From an uncultured Alphaproteobacteria bacterium (GTDB taxonomy: Bacteria > Pseudomonadota > Alphaproteobacteria > Rs-D84): a stretch of 7,092 bases of DNA. Positions within the stretch are counted from its first letter, which is position 1; each line of letters begins with the position of its first letter. The stretch lies in NCBI GenBank assembly GCA_947589625.1, contig CANQCM010000049.1, positions 1-7,092 of the forward strand, in the 5' to 3' direction. The notes under the pieces are model-generated. The model had not been told where the DNA came from and did not search any database. It worked only from the letters and a program-made list of their open reading frames with translations. The position numbers were made by a program, and so were the translations under genes. Shown one piece after another: positions 1 through 6,424 of the stretch.

Positions 1-155
1 ATTTGCCGTATCTTTTGAGAAAAAGTCCGCATATTCATTGCGTCTGCAACGCGGTCGCCAAAGATAGTTGCGATATATTCCATCTGGGCTGGCGAAATAA
101 CATAAACTTCGCTGGTTATTTGGGATTGTTTCAAATTATGAACTGGTTCACGCAT
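1..155 (-). CDS. Unrecognised protein, N-terminal 51 codons only (runs off left edge)
   Basis: On the minus strand an ATG at 155-153 opens a frame that stays open to the window edge. It begins MREPVHNLKQSQ and includes the segment VISPAQMEYIATIFGDRVAD. A strong purine-rich Shine-Dalgarno stretch lies 10 bases upstream, and a near-perfect extended -10 promoter sits further up, so the start is well supported although only 51 residues are visible. There is no signal peptide or membrane segment in this part. It is mostly polar and probably helical in its second half, which suggests a soluble protein. I do not recognise the family and assign no function. It is divergent from secA and shares its promoter region. 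Codon use (GCG, CGC, TTG, GAC) resembles the neighbouring genes, so there is no sign of recent transfer. The weak point is that the rest of the gene is not visible. Confidence 0.72.
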   Translation of the reverse strand, partial: MREPVHNLKQSQITSEVYVISPAQMEYIATIFGDRVADAMNMRTFSQKIRQ

Positions 156-161
156 GGTTAT

Positions 162-210
162 CGCCCCTCCCCGTTGGCATTTGGGCGCAATTATTTTTTT
201 ATCGCGCCCC
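162..210 (-). promoter_or_regulatory. GC-rich leader element with two mutually exclusive hairpins
   Basis: In the leader RNA of the left gene, GGGCGC (209-204) pairs perfectly with GCGCCC (188-183) around an A-rich 15-base loop. The same CGCCC (187-183) can instead pair with GGGCG (166-162), which overlaps the end of the Shine-Dalgarno stretch. This is possible because AGGGGCGCGATAA upstream and AGGGGCGATAA downstream are near-copies. The first fold would leave the ribosome site free and the second would partly mask it. The pairings are seen in the sequence; a regulatory role is inference. Loops of 15-16 bases make both stems only moderately stable. Confidence 0.35.
164..172 (-). promoter_or_regulatory. 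Ribosome binding site of the minus-strand gene
   Basis: Read on the minus strand, 172-164 is GGGGAGGGG, containing GGAGG at 170-166 and ending 8 bases before the ATG at 155. It is the strongest Shine-Dalgarno match in the window and fixes the start of the otherwise truncated left gene. No in-frame start codon closer to it was found upstream. Confidence 0.7.
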
Positions 211-230
211 TTGTTTGTTTCTTTAATTGT

Positions 231-258
231 ATTATATCATAAAGTGTCTTGACCGCAA
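231..258 (-). promoter_or_regulatory. Promoter of the minus-strand gene (extended -10)
   Basis: On the minus strand TGATATAAT at 239-231 is a perfect -10 hexamer (TATAAT, 236-231) with the extended TGn element. A weak -35, TTGCGG (258-253), lies 16 bases upstream. Extended -10 promoters commonly tolerate a poor -35. Transcription would start near 224, giving a leader of about 69 bases before the ATG at 155, enough to hold the hairpin element. Confidence 0.6.
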
Positions 259-263
259 GACAC
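244..263. repeat. Perfect 8-bp inverted repeat between divergent promoters (candidate operator)
   Basis: GTGTCTTG (244-251) and CAAGACAC (256-263) are exact reverse complements separated by ACCG. The repeat covers the -35 regions of both divergent promoters, and its centre is about 30 bases upstream of each predicted start. This placement suits a dimeric regulator acting on both genes, or it may only be two back-to-back -35 elements. It is not a terminator: it lies 5' of both genes and no T-run follows on either strand. I recognise no known operator consensus in it. Confidence 0.5.
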
Positions 264-277
264 AAAATTGCTATACA
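249..277 (+). promoter_or_regulatory. secA promoter, sigma70 type
   Basis: TTGACC (249-254) is followed after 17 bases by TATACA (272-277), preceded by GC, so the -10 region reads GCTATACA. This fits both the general sigma70 consensus and the alphaproteobacterial housekeeping pattern TTGAC...GCTAnA. A start near 284 gives a leader of about 20 bases containing AAGGA (293-297), 6 bases before the secA ATG. There is no room for a SecM-like regulatory peptide. Confidence 0.65.
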
Positions 278-303
278 TTCTGGGATAAGATGAAGGATTT
301 ATA

Positions 304-2913
304 ATGTTAAAAAATATTTTAACGCGATTTATTGGTTCTGCAAATGACCGTATTGTGAAATCTTATGATAAAACAGTGTCTTTGATTAACGATTTGGAAC
401 CGAAATACCACGAAATGACCGACGCGCAGTTGCGCGTGCAAACAGATGTATTGCGCAAACGGCTGCAAGACGGCGAAAAAGAGAAAAACATTCTGCCTGA
501 TGCGTTTGCACTGGTGCGCGAGGCGGCAAACCGCGCGATTGGACTGCGCCATTTTAATGTACAATTGATTGGTGGCATGGTGTTAAATAATGGTCAAATC
601 GCCGAAATGAAAACTGGTGAAGGTAAAACACTGGTCGCGACATTGGCATTGTACTTAAAGGCGTTGCATGGGCGCGGCGCGCACTTGATTACTGTGAACG
701 ATTATTTGGCATCGCGTGACGCCGCATGGATGGGGCAAGTCTATCGGTTCTTGGGTCTGACGGTGGGCATTATTCAACATGATATGACAGACGAAGAACG
801 TCGCGCGGCGTATAATTGCGACATTACATATGTAACTAATTCTGAATTAGGGTTTGACTACCTGCGTGATAATATGAAGTTTTCCAAGGCTCAACAAGTT
901 TTGCGCCCGTTGTTCTTTGGCATTGTTGACGAAGTGGACAGCATTTTGATTGATGAAGCACGCACCCCGTTGATTATTTCTGGGCCTGCCGAAGATACCA
1001 GCGAACTGTATGCCCGTGTTGACGAAGTTGTGGCGCAACTGTCGCCTGATGATTATAAAAAAGACGAAAAAGACCGCCATGTTACATTAACTGAATCTGG
1101 TGTTGATAATGTTACCCGTATGCTGAAAGACAAGGGTCTGTTGGTTGGCGATAATTTATATGCGTCTGAAAATGCGGCGTTGGTTATGCACATTCAACAA
1201 TCGCTGTTGGCGCATCACCTGTACCAGAAAAATGTAAATTATGTTGTACGAAATGGCGAAGTCTTGATTGTAGACGAATTTACTGGTCGTGTTATGACTG
1301 GGCGACGTTTCGGCAAAGGATTACATCAAGCAATAGAAGCCAAAGAGCATGTCGCTGTTCAGCCTGAAAATCAAACGGTGTCCAGTATTTCATATCAGAA
1401 TTTGTTCCGTTTGTACCCTACTTTGGCTGGTATGACGGGTACAGCCATGACCGAAGCGGCAGAATTTGAAGAAATTTATAAACTGCGCGTGGTGTCAATC
1501 CCGACAAATCGTCCTGTAGCGCGTGTTGATCATCATGACGAAATCTATCGCAATAAAGATGAAAAATATGACGCAATTATTGCGCAAATTCGCGATTGTA
1601 TGTCACGAAAACAGCCCGTGTTGGTCGGAACTGTTTCTATTGAAAAATCAGAAGAACTGGCGGCGATTGTGCGCGAAAAGCTGGGCATAAATCCAGCGGT
1701 CTTGAACGCAAAGCATCACGAGTCCGAGGCTAAAATTGTCGCGCAGGCAGGCGCACCAGGTGCGGTCACAATTGCAACCAATATGGCAGGTCGCGGTACA
1801 GATATTAAACTGGGCGGTAATGCCGAAGGTTTGATTGCAGAACTGGACACAAACGACCCAGAATATGAATCTAAGAAGCAGGCTATTTACAAACAAATTG
1901 AAGAAAATAAAAAATTGGTCCTGGACGCAGGCGGTTTGTATGTGATTGGGACAGAACGGCATGAATCGCGTCGTATTGATAACCAGTTGCGCGGACGTTC
2001 TGGACGTCAGGGCGACCCTGGGGATTCTAAATTCTTTTTGGCATTGGACGATGATTTAATGCGGATATTTGGTGCGGCGCGGTTAAATGGTATGCTGACT
2101 ACACTGGGGTTAAAACCAGGCGAAGCCATTACACACCCGTGGATTACCAAAGCATTGGAAAAAGCACAAAAACGGGTCGAAGCGCGTTATTTTGAGGCGC
2201 GTAAAGAACTGTTGAAATATGACGATGTTATGAATGAACAACGCGGTGTCGTCTATAAACAACGCGATGATTTGATGGTGTCCGAAGATTTGTCGCCATT
2301 GGCACATGAAATGATTGGCGATGTGGTGGAAATAATCTGCGAAAACAATATTCCTGAAAAGGCAAACCCAGCAGATTGGAACTTGACTGGCATTCATGAC
2401 GCGATGGTGCGTGCGTTCGCATTAGATATTACGGATATTGAAAAATGGAAGACAGACGAAAACATCAATGAACGCAAAGCATATGAAACATTGTATAATC
2501 TGGCAATGCGTAGATATGACCAGCAGGCGACAAAATATGGCCCAGAATTGATGCAAATGGCGTCTAAACAAATGATGTTGGGCGCGTTAGATACTGTCTG
2601 GAAACGGCACTTGCAACAGATGGATTATTTGCAAATGGCGATTGGATTGCGTGGGTATGCCCAGAAAAATCCGCTGTATGAATACAAGCGCGAAGCATTG
2701 GATTTATTCCGCAATACCATTAATAATTTCAAGATAATGTCCGTGTCATATATTTGCCGTATGGAATTGACCCGTGCAGATGTTGACGCAACTGAAAAAC
2801 AACGCGCAGAACATGACGCGGCATTGAATCAGGTTGGCGAAGCACGCAGAAATGCGCCCTGCCCGTGTGGTTCTGGGTTGAAATATAAACATTGTCATGG
2901 TAAATTAAGTTGA
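304..2913 (+). CDS. secA: Protein translocase subunit SecA
   Basis: SecA is the ATPase motor that pushes unfolded preproteins through the SecYEG channel at the inner membrane. The 869-residue product is complete. The Walker A motif MKTGEGKT places its Lys at 108, and the Walker B motif is D209-E210 within DEVDSILIDEARTP; both positions match E. coli SecA numbering as I recall it. The preprotein cross-linking domain follows at roughly 220-370, then the linker GMTGTA and the second motor domain, with TNMAGRGTDI at 492-501 and QLRGRSGRQGD at 561-571. The helical scaffold and wing domains fill about 610-820. A short linker leads to a C-terminal zinc site CPCGSG...CH (C853, C855, C864, H865), the SecB and phospholipid contact in proteobacteria. 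The ATG at 304 is supported by AAGGA 6 bases upstream and by the domain numbering. The gene has its own promoter and terminator and so appears monocistronic. It is slightly shorter than many alphaproteobacterial SecA proteins, mainly in the C-terminal linker. Identification is secure. Confidence 0.98.
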   Translation: MLKNILTRFIGSANDRIVKSYDKTVSLINDLEPKYHEMTDAQLRVQTDVLRKRLQDGEKEKNILPDAFALVREAANRAIGLRHFNVQLIGGMVLNNGQIAEMKTGEGKTLVATLALYLKALHGRGAHLITVNDYLASRDAAWMGQVYRFLGLTVGIIQHDMTDEERRAAYNCDITYVTNSELGFDYLRDNMKFSKAQQVLRPLFFGIVDEVDSILIDEARTPLIISGPAEDTSELYARVDEVVAQLSPDDYKKDEKDRHVTLTESGVDNVTRMLKDKGLLVGDNLYASENAALVMHIQQSLLAHHLYQKNVNYVVRNGEVLIVDEFTGRVMTGRRFGKGLHQAIEAKEHVAVQPENQTVSSISYQNLFRLYPTLAGMTGTAMTEAAEFEEIYKLRVVSIPTNRPVARVDHHDEIYRNKDEKYDAIIAQIRDCMSRKQPVLVGTVSIEKSEELAAIVREKLGINPAVLNAKHHESEAKIVAQAGAPGAVTIATNMAGRGTDIKLGGNAEGLIAELDTNDPEYESKKQAIYKQIEENKKLVLDAGGLYVIGTERHESRRIDNQLRGRSGRQGDPGDSKFFLALDDDLMRIFGAARLNGMLTTLGLKPGEAITHPWITKALEKAQKRVEARYFEARKELLKYDDVMNEQRGVVYKQRDDLMVSEDLSPLAHEMIGDVVEIICENNIPEKANPADWNLTGIHDAMVRAFALDITDIEKWKTDENINERKAYETLYNLAMRRYDQQATKYGPELMQMASKQMMLGALDTVWKRHLQQMDYLQMAIGLRGYAQKNPLYEYKREALDLFRNTINNFKIMSVSYICRMELTRADVDATEKQRAEHDAALNQVGEARRNAPCPCGSGLKYKHCHGKLS

Positions 2914-2917
2914 TAAA

Positions 2918-2942
2918 ACCGCCCAAATGGGCGGTATTTTTT
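2918..2942 (+). terminator. Intrinsic terminator after secA
   Basis: ACCGCCC (2918-2924) pairs perfectly with GGGCGGT (2929-2935) around the loop AAAT, and is followed by ATTTTTT (2936-2942). The hairpin begins 4 bases after the secA stop codon and separates secA from the dnaE unit. Confidence 0.9.
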
Positions 2943-2980
2943 ATGTCAATAAAAATATCGCGAAAATGTAAATTATCGGG

Positions 2981-3010
2981 TTGCAGTGTTGGGCGAAATT
3001 TTGCTATTGT
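2981..3010 (+). promoter_or_regulatory. Probable dnaE promoter, possibly giving a leaderless mRNA
   Basis: TTGCAG (2981-2986) and TATTGT (3005-3010) are 18 bases apart. The -10 is preceded by GC, as in the secA promoter (GCTATT beside GCTATA). An alternative -35 is TTGGGC at 2989-2994, with the shorter spacing seen in some alphaproteobacterial promoters. The predicted start falls about 6-7 bases past 3010, at or next to the dnaE ATG at 3017. No Shine-Dalgarno sequence is visible before that ATG. A promoter is expected here because a strong terminator lies just upstream. Confidence 0.5.
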
Positions 3011-3016
3011 TTTGAC

Positions 3017-6000
3017 ATGGCAAATCAATTTGTTCATCTTCGTACGCATTCTCTGGTTTCAATCGGTGCAGGTACATTGAAATTAAAGCAAATTCCCCAA
3101 TTATGCAATGAAATGGGCATGACGGCATGTGCGTTGACCGATACAAATATGATGTCAGGGTGTGCCGAATTTTCCGACACAATGCCCAAGGGTCATGTTC
3201 AGCCTATTATTGGCGTGGAAATCAGCCTGAATCATCATAACGCAGACCCTAAAATTTTGCGCCAGACACATTTAAGTAAAATTGTTCTGTTGGCACAAAA
3301 TCATGATGGTTATTTGAACCTGTGCAAATTAAGTCGCATTATGTATATGCGTGATGATAATCTGCATTTGGGGCCGTATATAACTATTGACGAATTAAGG
3401 TCGCATAGTGATGGACTGATATGTTTGTCTGGGGCGCATATGGGCCCAATTGGCATTACGATTTTGAACAATCAACCCGATATGGCGCGCGGATATGCAA
3501 AACAATTTCTAGATATATTTGGCGACCGTTTCTATATTGAAATTCAACGGCATGGATTGGACGATGAAATAAAAACAGAACCTGAATTTTTATCAATTGC
3601 CACAGAATTAAATATTCCAATTGTTGCAACCAATGATGCTTGTTTTGCCACCGCTAATGATTACGAGGCAGCAGACGCATTAAGTTGCGTTCTGGGGCAA
3701 ACAAGGGTTGTCGACCCAGATAGACCACGCAAATCATCAGAACAATATTTCAAATCGCCTGATGAAATGGCAGAATTATTTTCTGATTTACCCGAGGCTA
3801 TTGAAAACACCGTCGTTATTGCAAATCGCTGTGCGTTTATGGTCAATATTCATGAAAAGCCGTTGTTGCCACGTTTTGGTGCAGACTTTGAAACAGAATG
3901 CCAAATGCTGCGCAAAAACACTATGGACGGATTGGCTGCGCGTATCAAAGAACACGGAATTACAGATTCTAAACCATATTACGAACAGGCTGAATTTGAA
4001 CTGGGCGTCATTATAAATATGGGATTTCCAGGTTATTTCTTGATTGTTGCAGATTATATAAATTGGTGCCGCAATAATAATGTTTTAACTGGTCCTGGGC
4101 GTGGTTCGGGGGCTGGGTCTATTGTTGCATGGGCGTTGGGTATTACACATGTTGACCCGTTAAAATATGGATTACTGTTTGAAAGATTCTTGAATCCTGA
4201 CCGTATTTCCATGCCTGATTTTGATGTGGATTTTGAACCCAACGGTATTGAACGCGTGTTGGCATATATTTGCGATAAATACGGACATGATTCTGTGTGT
4301 CGTATTATTACATTTGGCACTTTACAGGCACGCGGTGCAATTCGTGACATCGGACGCGTTTTGGGCATACCGTATTCTAAATCTGACCGATTATCAAAAC
4401 TGATTCCCCAAGACGCAAAAAGAATTAAAGATGCAATAGACGGATCGTCTGAAATGCAAGAAGTTCTGGCAACTGATGCCGATATAGCCAAGGTTGTCAA
4501 TATCGCAGAATCATTAGAAGGTTCGTTGCGGAACTTGGGTCAACATGCGTGTGGGGTGGTTATTGGCGACCGCCCAACAACTGATATTGCGCCTGTATAT
4601 CGCGACCCTGCGAACGCGTTGCCGTCTTGTCAATTTGACGGGCATTATTTGGAATCGGCAGGCTTAATTAAATTTGACTTTTTAGGTTTGGAAACATTGG
4701 TCGTGCTAAAATACGCGGTCAGTTTAATTCAAAAAACGCGTGGAATTAATATAGATCTAGATAAAATCCCCACAGACGATGAAAAAACATTGCATTTGTG
4801 GCAACGCGGATTGACCGAAGGCATTTTCCAATTTGATGCGCCGTTTGTTCAACAGACTTTGCGTAAAATGCACCCAACCAGTTTCTTGGAAATTTCTGCG
4901 TTAAATGCGTTAAATCGTCCTGGGCCAATTGCGTTTATTCCGCAATTTATTGCGCGTATGCACGGCGAAGAAAAAATTGAATATGTACACCCACGTGCAG
5001 AATCTATTTTGAAAGAAACATACGGCATTATTGTTTATCAAGAACAGGTTATGCAACTGACACGTGCATTGGCTGGATTTACCCGTGGTCAATCAGACAA
5101 CGTGCGTAAAGCAATGGGTAAAAAAATCGCCAAGATGTTGGACGAACTAGAAGGTAAATTCTACGAAGGTTGTGAAAAAGAACAAACACTAGACAGGGCA
5201 ACCGCAAAAGAGTTGTGGGAAAAGTTCAAAGACTTTGCGAAATATGCGTTTAATAAATCACATGCAATCGCATATTCAATTGTGGCAAATCAATGCGCAT
5301 ATCTCAAGGCGCACTATACCCCTGAATTTCTTGCCGCGTCTATGTCCAGTAATTTGAACGATACAAATCAATTGGCATTATTTGTTGATGACGCAAAAAC
5401 AAACTTTAATATTCAAATTGTTGCCCCAGATATTAACACCAGTGAATCTTTGTTCACTGTCCAAGACGGTAAAATAATATACGGTTTGGCGGCAATTAAA
5501 GGCGTCGGTGTCGCGGCAACAGACGCGATTATCGCAGAACGCAATGCGAACGGAAAATATAAAAACCTGACCGATTTTGCAAAACGGTGTGGACCATTGA
5601 TAAACAAACGCGTTTTAGAGGCTTTTGCCCGTGTTGGTGTTCTGGATTCACTAGAGAAAAATCGTGCATTGCTGTTTATGAATGCAGACGCAATTCTGGC
5701 ATATGCGTCTAAATCGCGTGGTGGCGCAACATTGTCTTTGTTTGCAAATACTGTTGAAGATGATGTTGCCGAAGACAGATTGCACAAAACTCTGACGCGG
5801 ACAACACCGTGGACTTTTGCGCAACAACTGGAAAATGAATTGGCAGCATTGGGATTTTATATTTCCGCGCACCCGTTGGATCAATATAAAAATCTAATTA
5901 CGCGGAACAAATTGACCACCAGTGAAACTTTGGAAAAGCTGGGCGACAGAAAACCGGTACAAATTGCCGTAAATGTTGGTTCTTATTCACGCCGCCGTAC

Positions 6001-6424
6001 CAAAACCGGCAAAGAAATGATAACGATAAACGCGTCTGACAGCTATGGCAACATTGACGCGATTGCGTTCGGACAATCAGCAATAGATTTTGCCCAGATT
6101 TTAAGCACCGAAAGCATTGTTATTTTATCTGGCAAATCGTCAAATCATGATGACCGTGTTTCTGTATTCGTTGATTCAATTACACCGTTGTCACAATGGG
6201 TCGCAAAAATTACAAAAAAAATGACACTTGATATTTATGACAGGTCTGTATTGCCGTCTGTGAAAAAAGCGCTGACATCATTAAAGTCTGGAAATACGCG
6301 CGTTGTGTTGAATTTGCATGGTGCAGACAAAGTTGCCGCAATGGCATTGCCAACTGGGGTAGAATTGGGCGCAACAACCGCAACAGATTTAAGCAATTTG
6401 GGCATAAAGGTCAATATTGAATGA
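3017..6424 (+). CDS. dnaE: DNA polymerase III subunit alpha (DnaE)
   Basis: This is the catalytic subunit of the replicative polymerase, 1135 residues, close to the usual DnaE1 size. In order: an N-terminal PHP domain (FVHLRTHS near residue 5), the palm and fingers with GPGRGSGAGS and PDFDVDF, a helix-hairpin-helix (IKGVG, 827-831), an OB fold (about 980-1060) and a C-terminal tau-binding region. The catalytic aspartates D401, D403 and D554 align with E. coli D401, D403 and D555 as recalled. The canonical PHP HxH is RTH and TDH is TDT, so this PHP is probably inactive for metal catalysis and proofreading would need a separate DnaQ. A clamp-binding motif TLSLF lies at 905-909. I chose ATG 3017 over an in-frame TTG at 2981, since the 12 extra residues are Cys-rich, unlike the family, and overlap the promoter. 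Several usually conserved residues are changed (407-414, 604-611, 633). The gene overlaps rsmH by 4 bp. Identification is secure. Confidence 0.97.
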   Translation: MANQFVHLRTHSLVSIGAGTLKLKQIPQLCNEMGMTACALTDTNMMSGCAEFSDTMPKGHVQPIIGVEISLNHHNADPKILRQTHLSKIVLLAQNHDGYLNLCKLSRIMYMRDDNLHLGPYITIDELRSHSDGLICLSGAHMGPIGITILNNQPDMARGYAKQFLDIFGDRFYIEIQRHGLDDEIKTEPEFLSIATELNIPIVATNDACFATANDYEAADALSCVLGQTRVVDPDRPRKSSEQYFKSPDEMAELFSDLPEAIENTVVIANRCAFMVNIHEKPLLPRFGADFETECQMLRKNTMDGLAARIKEHGITDSKPYYEQAEFELGVIINMGFPGYFLIVADYINWCRNNNVLTGPGRGSGAGSIVAWALGITHVDPLKYGLLFERFLNPDRISMPDFDVDFEPNGIERVLAYICDKYGHDSVCRIITFGTLQARGAIRDIGRVLGIPYSKSDRLSKLIPQDAKRIKDAIDGSSEMQEVLATDADIAKVVNIAESLEGSLRNLGQHACGVVIGDRPTTDIAPVYRDPANALPSCQFDGHYLESAGLIKFDFLGLETLVVLKYAVSLIQKTRGINIDLDKIPTDDEKTLHLWQRGLTEGIFQFDAPFVQQTLRKMHPTSFLEISALNALNRPGPIAFIPQFIARMHGEEKIEYVHPRAESILKETYGIIVYQEQVMQLTRALAGFTRGQSDNVRKAMGKKIAKMLDELEGKFYEGCEKEQTLDRATAKELWEKFKDFAKYAFNKSHAIAYSIVANQCAYLKAHYTPEFLAASMSSNLNDTNQLALFVDDAKTNFNIQIVAPDINTSESLFTVQDGKIIYGLAAIKGVGVAATDAIIAERNANGKYKNLTDFAKRCGPLINKRVLEAFARVGVLDSLEKNRALLFMNADAILAYASKSRGGATLSLFANTVEDDVAEDRLHKTLTRTTPWTFAQQLENELAALGFYISAHPLDQYKNLITRNKLTTSETLEKLGDRKPVQIAVNVGSYSRRRTKTGKEMITINASDSYGNIDAIAFGQSAIDFAQILSTESIVILSGKSSNHDDRVSVFVDSITPLSQWVAKITKKMTLDIYDRSVLPSVKKALTSLKSGNTRVVLNLHGADKVAAMALPTGVELGATTATDLSNLGIKVNIE

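Noticed and set aside
3..242. 79-codon plus-strand open frame at the left edge
   Set aside because: It runs opposite the minus-strand gene that has a strong ribosome site and promoter, has no start signals of its own, and crosses the control region.
244..263. Perfect inverted repeat read as a terminator
   Set aside because: It sits upstream of both divergent genes and is not followed by a T-run on either strand; an operator or paired -35 role fits better.
256..303. SecM-like regulatory leader peptide before secA
   Set aside because: The predicted secA leader is only about 20 bases and contains no open frame.
2944..2949. TTGACA on the minus strand just after the secA terminator
   Set aside because: A perfect -35 hexamer, but the position 17 bases on falls in the terminator hairpin with no -10 resemblance, and there is no minus-strand gene to serve.
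2981..3016. TTG at 2981 as the dnaE start, adding 12 residues
   Set aside because: The extra residues are Cys-rich and unlike DnaE N-termini, the segment carries the likely promoter, and starting at 3017 gives catalytic residue numbers that match E. coli.
4054..4500. 148-codon open frame on the minus strand inside dnaE
   Set aside because: It lies wholly opposite the conserved polymerase active-site region, whose protein is clearly real, and its translation resembles no family I know. It is a shadow frame from codon bias.
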